A DNA stretch of 64,000 nucleotides. Source: CAVROP01 sp050012175 (GTDB lineage: Bacteria > Acidobacteriota > Terriglobia > UBA7540). The first letter of the stretch is position 1. Each line of letters begins with the position of its first letter. Position numbers and translations under genes: made by a program. Where the stretch lies: the NCBI GenBank assembly GCA_050012175.1, contig JBEKHR010000014.1, positions 1 to 64,000 of the forward strand. The letters run 5' to 3'. Positions 50,518 through 59,298 of this stretch are shown one piece after another. The notes under the pieces were generated by a model, which did not search any database, was not told the DNA's origin, and was given only the letters and a program-made list of their open reading frames with translations.

Positions 50518-50738
50518 TCTCTCACCCCTTGAGCAGCGACGAGTGACAAGCGAAAAGAAAAATCAGAAACTAGAAATCAGAATTCAGAATTGTCCCAGTT
50601 CCCGCCACTGCTTTTCAATGATTCAATGACTCGATGAGTCAATGAATCAATCACTCTATTCTCTTGCGCCCTCAGCCCCTGGTCCGTGCTTTTCTGCCTA
50701 CTGCCTACTGCTTACTGCCTACTGCTCGCCCCGAAGGT
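50518..50738. repeat. Simple-sequence mosaic spacer
   Basis: Units such as AGAAACTAGAAATCAGAATTCAG, TTCAATGATTCAATGACTCGATG and CTGCCTACTGCCTACTGCTTAC follow one another. They are the same kind as at 49045-49340 and 59630-59690. No gene is seen. Confidence 0.65.
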
Positions 50739-52073
50739 CTACTCGCGAACCTCCTCCAGGAGGCGCTGGAGCGCCTCGCTCTTGGCTACGGGATAACCAG
50801 GCGCGTTCCGCAGAGCGTGGTAAGGTTCCGGCAAGCGGTCAAGATTCGTAAGGACATTAGTCCTCGCGTCTTGGAGGCATGGCCGGGACCTGAGCCTCCT
50901 GCCATTGCGCATCACGGGGTGGAGCAGCGGTGTGCCCTCCGAAGGTTCTTCGCAGGAGCGTGCGATCAGATCATGATGATAATGAGCGCCAGCCGAGAAC
51001 CGGAAGACCTGCTTCCGACCCGGCGAATAGACTTTCTCTTCGCTGAATTTGCTCTTGTAATCCACCTGCCCGTTGTGTTCGATCTCAACCAGCTTGTAGA
51101 CCACGCTGAGCGCGGGGACGTCGCGCGAGGTGGCGAGATCGGTCCCCACGCCGAAGAGGTCGATGGGAGCTCCTTGGGAAAGCAAGGCTTCCACCTTGTA
51201 CTCGTTCAAATCCCCGCTGGCCACGATCTTCGCCTCACGCAGGCCGTGACGGTCCAGGATTTCCCGAACCCGGCGGCTCGTTGCGAGGAGGTCACCGCTA
51301 TCGATGCGTACGCCGGCAATCTTCCGCCCGAGGGTGGCCGCGGTCTCCGCTCCTGTAATTGGGTCATAGGTGTCGATCAACAGGATGGCATCCTCCGGGA
51401 ACGTGTCCAGGAGCGCCTCGAAGCTTTGGCGTTCGGTCGGGAAAGCCTGGGTCCAAGAATGGGCTGCCGTGCCTGCAAGCGGGATGCCGTATCGAAAGCC
51501 CGCCAGAACATTCGAGGTCGCAACACACCCGCCGAGGTACGCGGCGCGCGCGGCGCGAACGCCGGCTTCAGGCCCCTGCGCCCGCCGCGTGCCGAATTCG
51601 AGCACGCCCCGGCCACGCGCCGCCCGCACTACGCGAGCCGACTTGGAGGCAACCAGCGTCTCAAAATTGGTGATTGAGAGCAGGTAGGTCTCAACAATTT
51701 GTGCTTCCAGAATCGGCGCGGTCACCTGAAGGAGCGGCTCTTCCGCAAAGATGAGTGTGCCTTCCTCGACCGCCTCAACGTCGCCGGCAAAGCGGAACTC
51801 GCGAAGATACTCGAAGAATTCGGAAGAAACATTGCGAAACACAGGCAGGCTGCGAACGAAGTTCACATGCTCTCGAGTGAATCGCAAGGCCGCGAGGTAA
51901 TCCACGGCGTCTTCGATGCCACCGGCCACGAGGTAAGCGCGCTCGGGGGGCAACTGGCGGACGAAGAGTTCAAAAGTTGCGCGGCAGTCCACATGTTGCT
52001 CGAAGTACGCTGCCGCCATGGTCAATTCGTAGAGGTCCACCAGCAGTGCGCGATCGGAATCGAGTTCAAGCAT
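50739..52073 (-). CDS. pncB: Nicotinate phosphoribosyltransferase
   Basis: The 444-residue enzyme makes nicotinate mononucleotide from nicotinate and PRPP with ATP coupling. Family marks are LLVDLYELTMAAAYFEQ at the start, FELFVRQLPPERAYLVAGG, FGTRRAQGPEAG, the phosphorylatable His205 in GTAAHSWTQAF, the RIDSGDLLATSRRVR phosphate loop and ASGDLNEYKVEALLSQGAPIDLFGVGT. GGGGAAAG precedes the ATG. It supplies the next step after the nicotinamidase encoded downstream. Confidence 0.94.
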   Translation of the reverse strand: MLELDSDRALLVDLYELTMAAAYFEQHVDCRATFELFVRQLPPERAYLVAGGIEDAVDYLAALRFTREHVNFVRSLPVFRNVSSEFFEYLREFRFAGDVEAVEEGTLIFAEEPLLQVTAPILEAQIVETYLLSITNFETLVASKSARVVRAARGRGVLEFGTRRAQGPEAGVRAARAAYLGGCVATSNVLAGFRYGIPLAGTAAHSWTQAFPTERQSFEALLDTFPEDAILLIDTYDPITGAETAATLGRKIAGVRIDSGDLLATSRRVREILDRHGLREAKIVASGDLNEYKVEALLSQGAPIDLFGVGTDLATSRDVPALSVVYKLVEIEHNGQVDYKSKFSEEKVYSPGRKQVFRFSAGAHYHHDLIARSCEEPSEGTPLLHPVMRNGRRLRSRPCLQDARTNVLTNLDRLPEPYHALRNAPGYPVAKSEALQRLLEEVRE

Positions 52074-52186
52074 CTTTCCCCTGTGCGTTTGTTCCCAAAG
52101 ATTGCGGAATAATGACGCGTTTGCCGCTCCAAGGTCATACGACCGGATGTCTCGGCGGGCGGCACAGGCTGGCGGGTGACATTTTC

Positions 52187-54259
52187 CTACCTAGGAGGGC
52201 CGGCTACGCGGGCGGATAACCGGATGGACTTCGTCACCACGCTGTTGCCGCTGGACCAGATGACCTCTACCGTCTCTCCTGCCTTATGGCTAGCCATAGC
52301 GGCCTGAAGGTCTTGCGGCGTCCTTATTCGCTGGCCGCCGATGCTGAGAATTGTATCGCTAGGCTTCAGCCCGGCCCTGTCGGCAGGTCCCCCAGGTGCG
52401 GTATCCAAGATTACAACCCCTCTGCTCCCGGCTGGCTGATGTTCGACGGCACGAACGCCCAAATAACCCAGGGCAACCGAGACAGTGGCCGTTGGATTAG
52501 TGACTGTTGCGGCCGATGCTTGTAGATTCGAGGCAACTAGTGTAGTTTCTCCCGAAGTCAATCGCACCGTTTCTTCATGATCCTGGAAGCTCCTGTGCGC
52601 AAGCCGGACGCGATGCGCGCCGGGCGAGAGGGTGGTGATTTTCAGTCGTCCCTCGGGGCTTGTGGTCCCCACCGTCTCATCATCGATATAGACGCGCGCG
52701 TCGCCCGGAGTGGCCTCAATCAGTAGAATGGGCGGGCCTGAAGACTTCGGCGGCGCAGGGGACTTCCCCACTGCCGAAGCGGCTGTCCCCATAGGGGCTA
52801 TATTGACATTACTCGTTGGAGTTTCAGAAGCCGTGCGCGCCGCTTCGGATTGAATCCCCTGGCCACCGGGAGTTTTCCCCTCTGGGGACTCAGGAACGGG
52901 CGGATTTTGCTCAATGGCGGGCGGCTGACTCGAGGCCTGCTGCGATGTCCCCCCTCCTTGGCCGGATGTTGTGGAAACAGGAGTTGTGCTAAGTGAGGAT
53001 GAACGCCGAGACAGGATATACCAGCCCCCTCCGCCCAGGCCTACTAGCAGGATTGCAATCCCAACCCAGATTCCCCAGCGGGATTGTTTCTCTGGCTGCG
53101 GCGCCGGTAATACGACCGGCGCCGGCGTGCGAGGAGTAACAACCTGAGGTTGAACAAGAGGAGGCGGGGCCGGAACAAGACTGCTAGCAGCGGCCTCGCC
53201 TTTAGCGGGGACTGGAGGGACCGCCTCGGGTGCGGCTCGAATTTCCTCCCGCGATGTGACTTCGGTTGGTTGCTTGGCCCACCTCGCGCCCGAAGGAGCA
53301 TTTCCCTTCTCCGCAGCTTCGACCTCTTCGATCAGAGCCTTGGCACTCGGGGGGCGCTGGGCAGGGTCTTTTTCGAGCAGGCGCATTGCCAAGCGGACAA
53401 TTGGCTCGGGTATTTGCAGCTCCGGGCGGAGTGTGAGGATGGGCCTCGGCGGCTGCTGCACGTGGGCCAGCAGCATTCCCATGGTAGTTTCGGCTTTGAA
53501 GGGAAGATCGGCTGTCAGCATCTCATACATGACCACACCGAGCGAATAAAGGTCCGAGCGCCCATCGAGCTCGTCTCCGCGCTTCCCCATCGCCTGCTCG
53601 GGGGAAATATATTGCGGCGTGCCGATCACCATTCCCATCCCTGTTAGCGTCATGCCTGACGCCTCGCCAAGGCGTGCCTCCTTCATCTTGGCAATACCGA
53701 AATCAAGCACCTTCACTAGCTCACCTTCCGGACTTTCAATCAGCGCGATGTTATCCGGCTTGATATCCCGATGCACCATCCCAAGGCGGTGGGCAGCGTC
53801 CAGGGCCGAGGCAACCTGTTTGATAATCGAGCAAACGCGGGGTACGCGCAGTGGTCCCTCTTCCTCAATGAGTTTCTTCAGGCTCTTGCCCTGGATGAAC
53901 TCCATGACGATGAAAGGCCGGCCGTCCTCGGCTTCGTCAATATCGTCCACCCGCACGGCATTGGGATGCTGGAGCTTGCGAGTGATTACGGCCTCCTGTC
54001 TAAACCGCCTCACGAAAAGTTGGTCGTGCAGGATCTCCGGAACGATCACTTTGAGCGCGCGCAATTCGTCGAATGCCAGGTGCAAGGCCTTATAAACCGC
54101 TCCCATTCCTCCCTGGCCCACTTTGCTCAGAATGCGATACTTCCCGCGGATTACGCTCCCTTCGGTCCAGATACCAACATCTTCAAGCGCCGAGCCATCC
54201 TGCGGGCACACGGCGTAGTTATTGGGGTAGCTTCCCTGGCATGTGGGGCAGGTTTTCAT
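52187..54259 (-). CDS. Transmembrane Ser/Thr protein kinase with zinc-ribbon, PEGA and PDZ domains
   Basis: The protein has 690 residues. It opens with a zinc-ribbon-like motif (CPTC...CPQDG, residues 4-22). The kinase domain (about 40-315) has GQGGMGAVY, Lys70, HRDIKPDN with Asp165, DFG at 186-188 and GTPQYISPEQA, so it should be active. A Pro/Ala linker leads to one membrane helix (about 395-416, WVGIAILLVGLGGGGWYIL). Outside are a Ser/Gln-rich stretch, a PEGA domain (about 510-580, ATPGDARVYIDDETVGTTSPEG) and a C-terminal PDZ domain (about 597-685, GVVILDTAPGGPADRAGLKPSDTI). PEGA and PDZ suggest sensing of cell-envelope polymers or peptides. GAAGGGTG precedes the ATG. No phosphatase gene is adjacent. 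Confidence 0.92.
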   Translation of the reverse strand: MKTCPTCQGSYPNNYAVCPQDGSALEDVGIWTEGSVIRGKYRILSKVGQGGMGAVYKALHLAFDELRALKVIVPEILHDQLFVRRFRQEAVITRKLQHPNAVRVDDIDEAEDGRPFIVMEFIQGKSLKKLIEEEGPLRVPRVCSIIKQVASALDAAHRLGMVHRDIKPDNIALIESPEGELVKVLDFGIAKMKEARLGEASGMTLTGMGMVIGTPQYISPEQAMGKRGDELDGRSDLYSLGVVMYEMLTADLPFKAETTMGMLLAHVQQPPRPILTLRPELQIPEPIVRLAMRLLEKDPAQRPPSAKALIEEVEAAEKGNAPSGARWAKQPTEVTSREEIRAAPEAVPPVPAKGEAAASSLVPAPPPLVQPQVVTPRTPAPVVLPAPQPEKQSRWGIWVGIAILLVGLGGGGWYILSRRSSSLSTTPVSTTSGQGGGTSQQASSQPPAIEQNPPVPESPEGKTPGGQGIQSEAARTASETPTSNVNIAPMGTAASAVGKSPAPPKSSGPPILLIEATPGDARVYIDDETVGTTSPEGRLKITTLSPGAHRVRLAHRSFQDHEETVRLTSGETTLVASNLQASAATVTNPTATVSVALGYLGVRAVEHQPAGSRGVVILDTAPGGPADRAGLKPSDTILSIGGQRIRTPQDLQAAMASHKAGETVEVIWSSGNSVVTKSIRLSARVAGPPR

Positions 54260-54497
54260 TTAGCACCCTTCAATCACATTTCCTCACAGTATATCACAGC
54301 GACCCCAGGGATTCACGGTCTTAAGCGCGGGCATGATAGCTGGTTGCCGAAGGCCGCGGCGTCGCTCTACTTGCTCCGACGCAGCGTGGGCGTCGCGGGT
54401 GAGCAGCCAGACTCCGCACGCCAGAGCATCCGGCGAGGGGGTGCGGAAAGGCTCTGCCGATGGTATAGTATGCGGTATCGCACCGAGGAGGTTTCCC

Positions 54498-55634
54498 ATG
54501 CATGAAAATGGTTTTTCGCGACGGAGCTTTCTTCGCAACGTCGCCGCAGGCTCCACAGGAGCAGCTCTGGTTTCCCTTCCGGCGGTGGCCCACGCCGTGA
54601 CGGGCGAGGCGGCCACCGAGCCACTGTGGCCGGTGACCGTTGAATCCTATCCACTTCTCGAACCCGGCAAAGCCGCCAGTCTGGCGCGCGTCAAGCTGGC
54701 GACGAAGGATGGGATTCCGGCGGCCTATCAAGAGAAACTGCGCGCCTATGCTCCCAACCTCGATCTAACGTTATGTCGAACCCAGAAGCAGTTCCGCAGT
54801 GAAGTTGCTGACGCGCACGTGATTTTCGACAGATTCTCCCGTGAAGATCTTCAGGCCGCGCACCAACTGCGCTGGATTCAATACACCGCCGCGGGCGTTG
54901 AACACATCCTTTACCCGGAATTGGTGGACAGTCCCATTGTGCTCACCAACATGCAGCGTATTTATTCGCCGACCATCTCGGAGACGGCCATCGGGCTGCT
55001 CCTGACCCTCACGCGAAAGCTGCATCACTACGCGCTACAGACTCGCGAGCACGTTTGGAAGCCCTTGGATGGGCTCACAGAAGTCAGTGGACTCACAATG
55101 GGCATCGTAGGATTGGGCGGCATCGGCACGGACACCGCCTACCGCGCGCACTATGGTTTCAACATGAGGATCCTGGCCGTAGACCCCAAGCCCTTGCCGA
55201 AGCCATCCTTCGTCGCCGAACTGCATTCCCTCGAGTGGCTTCCGAAGATGGTGCCTCAGGTGGATGTGCTGATGAGTGCAGCGCCGCACACGCCGTTGTC
55301 CGAAGGTATGTTTAACGAGGCGATTTTCCGCGCCATGAAGCCGACCGCCTACTTCATCAACGTCTCGCGCGGCGAGCTGGTGGACACGGCCGCGCTCATT
55401 CGTGCGCTGGAGGAAGGATGGATCGCCGGGGCCGGCCTCGATGTGGCCTACCAAGAACCGCTCCCGCCCCATGATCCCTTGTGGACGGCGGGCAACCTGA
55501 TCATCACCTCGCATTCTTCCGCGCTCTCGGAGGGCTCAATGCAGCGTAAGTACGATCTGTTCTGTGAGAATGTTCGGCGTTATGTGAGTGGTCTGCCGCT
55601 GCTCAACGTGGTGGATAAGAAGCGTGGGTACTAG
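54498..55634 (+). CDS. Exported D-2-hydroxyacid dehydrogenase
   Basis: The 378-residue protein starts at the ATG at 54498, after GAGGAGG; upstream frames are not supported. SRRSFLRNVAAGSTGAAL is a twin-arginine signal, unusual for a cytosolic-type NAD enzyme but fitting export with bound cofactor. The dehydrogenase fold shows SETAIGLLLTLTRKL, the NAD motif GIVGLGGIGTDTAYRA, then PHTPLSEGMFNEA, the substrate Arg in NVSRGELVDTAAL, and the final SHSSALSEGS in place of the usual GxxxE and SPHxA histidine block (the His is kept in ITSHSSA). Substrate unknown. It faces away from the kinase gene; a shared 240-base region could hold both promoters. Confidence 0.84.
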   Translation: MHENGFSRRSFLRNVAAGSTGAALVSLPAVAHAVTGEAATEPLWPVTVESYPLLEPGKAASLARVKLATKDGIPAAYQEKLRAYAPNLDLTLCRTQKQFRSEVADAHVIFDRFSREDLQAAHQLRWIQYTAAGVEHILYPELVDSPIVLTNMQRIYSPTISETAIGLLLTLTRKLHHYALQTREHVWKPLDGLTEVSGLTMGIVGLGGIGTDTAYRAHYGFNMRILAVDPKPLPKPSFVAELHSLEWLPKMVPQVDVLMSAAPHTPLSEGMFNEAIFRAMKPTAYFINVSRGELVDTAALIRALEEGWIAGAGLDVAYQEPLPPHDPLWTAGNLIITSHSSALSEGSMQRKYDLFCENVRRYVSGLPLLNVVDKKRGY

Positions 55635-55663
55635 GACCTCGCGATGAGCCTTGGGTCAGGCGC
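55631..55663. repeat. 33-bp dispersed repeat, copy 1
   Basis: CTAGGACCTCGCGATGAGCC and the next 13 bases recur at 62028-62060 with two mismatches. This copy overlaps the stop codon of the dehydrogenase gene. Confidence 0.7.
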
Positions 55664-55799
55664 GCATGCGCGACATGGAAGAAGCGCCCCACACGGCCCT
55701 GAATGCCGTCTTAAGGTGGGTGAATGTTCAAGAGGCCAAACCGGGTCGCTATGTCTCCTGGCCCTAGGGTTCATCTATCCTGGTGGTGTGTACCAAAGC

Positions 55800-56648
55800 A
55801 TGAAAACGAATTCCCCGTTCGGGCTGTGGCTTTTCCTGGCCGACCCTGATTTTATCCCCGCAGCCATTCGGGCGGGTGTGACGGGAGTTGTGGTCGACTG
55901 GGAAAGAGCGGGAAAGGAAAGGCGACAGTCGTTTGCGGACACGCAAATCAACGAGCATGGCGTGGACGACCTGCGGCGGGTTCGTAGCCTGACTGAGGCG
56001 CCCATCCTGTGTCGAATCAATGCTCTGAGTAGCACGAGTCAAGAGGAGATCGACTTGGCAATCGAGGCCGGCGCCAGTGAGGTTCTCCTCCCCATGGCCC
56101 AGTCGCTGGATGAAGTGAAGTCGTTTTTGGAGATGGTGGCGGGAAGGTGCGGCCCGGGGATCCTGATTGAGACGCTTGCCGCCACCCGAATCGCTGCGGA
56201 GTTGGCCAAGCTGCCACTCGCGCGGGTTTTCGTGGGCCTGAATGACCTCGCCCTGGATCGAGGGCTCAACAACATTTTTGACTCGCTAGCGGATGGAACC
56301 GTTGAAAGGGTGCGACGGCACTTTCAGGTTCCCTTTGGGGTGGGAGGTCTCACCCTCCCCGACCGCGGATATCCAATTCCCTGCCGGTTGCTCATGGGAG
56401 AGATGGCCAGGCTGCGTTGTGATTTCAGCTTCTTGCGGCGATCGTTTTATGCCGATATCCAAGGCCGCGATGTTGGGCGGGAAGTCCCACGAATGCAATC
56501 TGCCCTACGCGAAGCCTTCCACCGGCCACCGGAGAAGGTCAAGGAAGAACGAGCAGAACTGCTGGCCGCCATCGCTTCCTGGTCAGGACACCTGCGGAAG
56601 AAGAAAGATGATGAACCCCTAGAGAAGTGTGAATTGAAACCTCATTAG
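55800..56648 (+). CDS. HpcH/HpaI-type aldolase/citrate-lyase family protein
   Basis: The protein has 282 residues from the ATG at 55800; a GTG at 55788 is also possible and earlier starts lack support. The TIM-barrel pattern of HpcH/HpaI enzymes is seen: GLWLFLADPDFIPAAIRAGVTGVVVDWERAGK (the Glu ligand in DWE), ILCRINALSS with the catalytic Arg, EAGASEVLLPMAQSLDEV, ILIETLAATRIAAEL (metal Glu) and FVGLNDLALDRG. These enzymes cleave or form 2-keto-acid C-C bonds. It opens a group of four same-strand genes with an epimerase, a GT2 and a methyltransferase, so it may make or break an unusual sugar acid. Confidence 0.75.
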   Translation: MKTNSPFGLWLFLADPDFIPAAIRAGVTGVVVDWERAGKERRQSFADTQINEHGVDDLRRVRSLTEAPILCRINALSSTSQEEIDLAIEAGASEVLLPMAQSLDEVKSFLEMVAGRCGPGILIETLAATRIAAELAKLPLARVFVGLNDLALDRGLNNIFDSLADGTVERVRRHFQVPFGVGGLTLPDRGYPIPCRLLMGEMARLRCDFSFLRRSFYADIQGRDVGREVPRMQSALREAFHRPPEKVKEERAELLAAIASWSGHLRKKKDDEPLEKCELKPH

Positions 56649-56662
56649 GAAATCACCTAGCG

Positions 56663-57619
56663 ATGAAAGATCTCAGAAACTGCCGCGTTCTGGTAACCGG
56701 AGCAACAGGCTTTATTGGCGCAAACTTGGTCCGACGGCTGCTTGCTGAGGGAGCTCAGGTCCACGCCCTTCGTCGGGCCGCCAGCAACCTGTGGCGTCTT
56801 TCGGAAATCCAGGACCAGATCGCGTTGCACGAAGCGGACTTGAACGACTTTGCCATGGTGCAGAAAGTTGTGGGTCAAACGCGCCCGGAAGTAATTTATC
56901 ACCTTGCCGCCGCGTCAGGACACCCGAGCAGCACGGCGGATCGCCTGGAGATGCTACGCACCTGCACGCAGGGGACGGCAAATCTGCTGGAGTCACTAGC
57001 GCACCTGGATTTTCATCGCTTCGTGCACGTGGGGAGTTCGCTCGCCTATGGCCCACGCAATCGGCCCCTAAAGGAATCCGATAGGCTGGAGCCCAGAACC
57101 TTCCGCGGGACGGCCAAGGCGGCCCAGGCTCTTGTTTGTCAGGAATTTGCGTGGAGAGAAAACCGGCCCTTGGTGGTGCTCCAAGTCTTTTCCGTTTACG
57201 GCTATTGGGAATCACCCAGCCGTTTGATACCGACGGTGATTCTACGGGCACTCCGTGACCAGACTATCGAATTGACCTGTCCCGGCATCCGGCGGGATTT
57301 CATCTTTGTAGAAGACGTCGTGGAAGCCTGTCTGGCGGCGACCTGTGCCGACTTGCCTCTTGGGGAGGTTATCAACGTCGGCACCGGTCAGCAATGGAGC
57401 AATCAGGATGTGGTGGGCTGTGTCGAGTCCCTGGCGGAAAAAACTCTTCACGTGCGTGCCGGCACATTCTCACGTCGTCCGCCGGATACGAACTTCTGGG
57501 TTGCGGATACGGAGAAGGCGCGGACTTTGCTCGGCTGGCAAGCTCGCTTCACCCTCCGCGAAGGACTCAAGAAGTCGTGGGAATGGTTCGCCCGACATGA
57601 GAAGGATTACAAGGCTTGA
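56663..57619 (+). CDS. NAD-dependent epimerase/dehydratase (extended SDR) lacking the catalytic Tyr
   Basis: The 318-residue protein has the dinucleotide motif VTGATGFIGANLV (11-23), HLAAASG (80-86), VGSSLAYGP (123-131) with the catalytic Ser, then EPRTFRGTAKAAQ. In extended SDRs this last segment reads PxSxYxxxK; here the Tyr position is Arg148 while Lys152 is kept. FSVYGYWESP, DFIFVEDVVEA and VGTGQQWSNQDVV finish the nucleotide-sugar fold. It probably binds a UDP- or dTDP-sugar. With the Tyr missing, normal epimerisation should fail, so it may have a different chemistry or be decaying. It starts 14 bases after the aldolase gene. Confidence 0.8.
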   Translation: MKDLRNCRVLVTGATGFIGANLVRRLLAEGAQVHALRRAASNLWRLSEIQDQIALHEADLNDFAMVQKVVGQTRPEVIYHLAAASGHPSSTADRLEMLRTCTQGTANLLESLAHLDFHRFVHVGSSLAYGPRNRPLKESDRLEPRTFRGTAKAAQALVCQEFAWRENRPLVVLQVFSVYGYWESPSRLIPTVILRALRDQTIELTCPGIRRDFIFVEDVVEACLAATCADLPLGEVINVGTGQQWSNQDVVGCVESLAEKTLHVRAGTFSRRPPDTNFWVADTEKARTLLGWQARFTLREGLKKSWEWFARHEKDYKA

Positions 57620-57706
57620 ATCGAGGGTGAGTCAGCCCGGCTTGGAAGAAGGAAGTGCGGGTCGGCGACTGAGCGTTAATCATCGCAACTGGAGACCTGA
57701 AGGACC

Positions 57707-58567
57707 GTGAAGGAAACCACCAACGACCTTTCGGCGCAAGTAAACTCAGAGGGATTTTCGCACGAGTCGGCCGGCCCTCCTCGCGTCACCGTGGTCATAC
57801 CGGTGTACCGGAATGCGGCGACACTCGAGGATCTGCACGCGAGACTGAGCGCCGCGCTGCAGCCGCTGGAAACCAGTTACGAAATGCTCTTCGTGGATGA
57901 TGCGTGTCCTGAGAACTCCTGGGCGGTTTTGGAAAAACTGGCGCGACGCGACTCCCACGTGGCCGCTCTCGCTTTGAACCAGAATGTTGGGCAGGGGCGT
58001 GCGGATATGGTGGGCCTGGCATTCTCCCGCGGCGAGCATGTGGTGATGATGGACGCGGATCTGCAAGATCCTCCCGAAGCGGTCCCGCTGCTGCTTGCCA
58101 GGCTGCAAGCCGGACCGGCGGCGGTGTTCGCCGGGCGACAGGGCCGATACCAATCTCCAATGCGCATGCTGACTTCCCGCATTTACCGGGTCTTGCGCCA
58201 GTGGGTGTGCCGCGTACCCACGGATGCTGGTATGTTCGTGGCCATGCGCAGAGAAGTGGTCGATGCTCTGCTGGGATTTGATGTCCGGGAGCCTTGCTTG
58301 GTGGCCATGATCGGCTGCACGGGCTTGCCCACGGAATCAATTCCGGTCGTTCGCTCCTCGCGCAAGACCGGCCGGTCCGCGTATAGTTCCTGGACGCGTC
58401 TGAAGACCGGCTTTTCGGCTCTCCTCTGGGGCCTGCAATGGCGTTTGCGCCTCAGGCTCAGAACGGCAGGCTCCCGTGACCGGCAACCGATAATTCGGGA
58501 TCGTGTGGGATCACGATTCACGACACCATCCCAAACCTCCTCCTTCTTCGCAGGAGTCAAATCGTGA
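57707..58567 (+). CDS. Glycosyltransferase family 2 (DPM1/ArnC-like)
   Basis: The 286-residue protein starts at a GTG after GGAGACCTGAAGG. The GT-A fold is marked by VTVVIPVYRNAATLEDL, MLFVDDACPENSW, LNQNVGQGRADMVGLAFSRGEHVVMMDADLQDPPE (the metal-binding D-x-D as DAD) and GRQGRYQSPMRML. After residue 180 there is VPTDAGMFVAMRREV, which in ArnC- and DPM-type enzymes precedes membrane helices; here none is obvious, so it is the soluble short form. It overlaps the methyltransferase gene by four bases (GTGA), a sign of coupled translation. Confidence 0.88.
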   Translation: MKETTNDLSAQVNSEGFSHESAGPPRVTVVIPVYRNAATLEDLHARLSAALQPLETSYEMLFVDDACPENSWAVLEKLARRDSHVAALALNQNVGQGRADMVGLAFSRGEHVVMMDADLQDPPEAVPLLLARLQAGPAAVFAGRQGRYQSPMRMLTSRIYRVLRQWVCRVPTDAGMFVAMRREVVDALLGFDVREPCLVAMIGCTGLPTESIPVVRSSRKTGRSAYSSWTRLKTGFSALLWGLQWRLRLRLRTAGSRDRQPIIRDRVGSRFTTPSQTSSFFAGVKS

Positions 58568-59298
58568 GGGTCCGTACCCAAGTGACGCGAGTCGAACACG
58601 ACCGTGCTCAGAGGGAATATTTCGAGCGCACCGTCAAAGAAACCATGGTGCCTCGCGCGACGCCCTATTTGGCGCGACAAGTGGAAGAGACTCTGCGCTT
58701 CGCGCAGGTGTCCCCTTCCGACCGCATCCTGGAGGTAGGGTGCGGCATGGGGCGCTATACGCTGCCCCTCGCTGAGCGGGGCTGCCGCGTGGAAGGTCTG
58801 GACCTCTCGCCCGTTTTGCTGGACCGATTGCAAGGGTACAACCGTGGCCGCTTCCAAATCCCCTTACACTGCTGTGCCATCGAGGATGTCCCGCCGGATC
58901 TTTCCGGCGCCTTTGACGTGATCCTGGGCTTTTTCGTTTTGCACCATTTTCACGAGCTTCAAAGACCCTTCGCCGCCATGGCCCCCTTGCTGAAGCCCGG
59001 CGGTCGCATCGTTTTCCTGGAACCGAATCCTTTCAACATCCTGTACTACCTCCAGATTCTGATAACGCCGGGTATGACCTGGCAAGGGGACGGTGGGGTT
59101 GTCCACATGCGCCGCCACGTGGTTTTCAGCGCCATGAAAAAGGCTGGTCTCGAGCCACGGGCCTTAAGCCGCTTCGGGTTCCTTCCACCCTTCCTCAGGA
59201 ATCGAGCCTGGGGCTCCCCAGTCGAGACTTTCCTCGAAGCGTTTCCCCTCTGGCGGCCCGCACTTCCCTTCCAACTTTTTGGGGCGGACCGTCTATGA
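58564..59298 (+). CDS. Class I SAM-dependent methyltransferase
   Basis: The 244-residue protein starts at the GTG overlapping the previous stop. The SAM motif is DRILEVGCGMGRYTLPLAERGCRVEGLDLSP (about 58-88), with later motifs DVILGFFVLHHFHEL, LLKPGGRIVFLEPN and the N-terminal helix VEETLRFAQV. The most likely job is methylating the sugar or lipid product of the cluster. It ends the transcript-like group of aldolase, epimerase, GT2 and methyltransferase. Confidence 0.85.
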   Translation: MRVRTQVTRVEHDRAQREYFERTVKETMVPRATPYLARQVEETLRFAQVSPSDRILEVGCGMGRYTLPLAERGCRVEGLDLSPVLLDRLQGYNRGRFQIPLHCCAIEDVPPDLSGAFDVILGFFVLHHFHELQRPFAAMAPLLKPGGRIVFLEPNPFNILYYLQILITPGMTWQGDGGVVHMRRHVVFSAMKKAGLEPRALSRFGFLPPFLRNRAWGSPVETFLEAFPLWRPALPFQLFGADRL

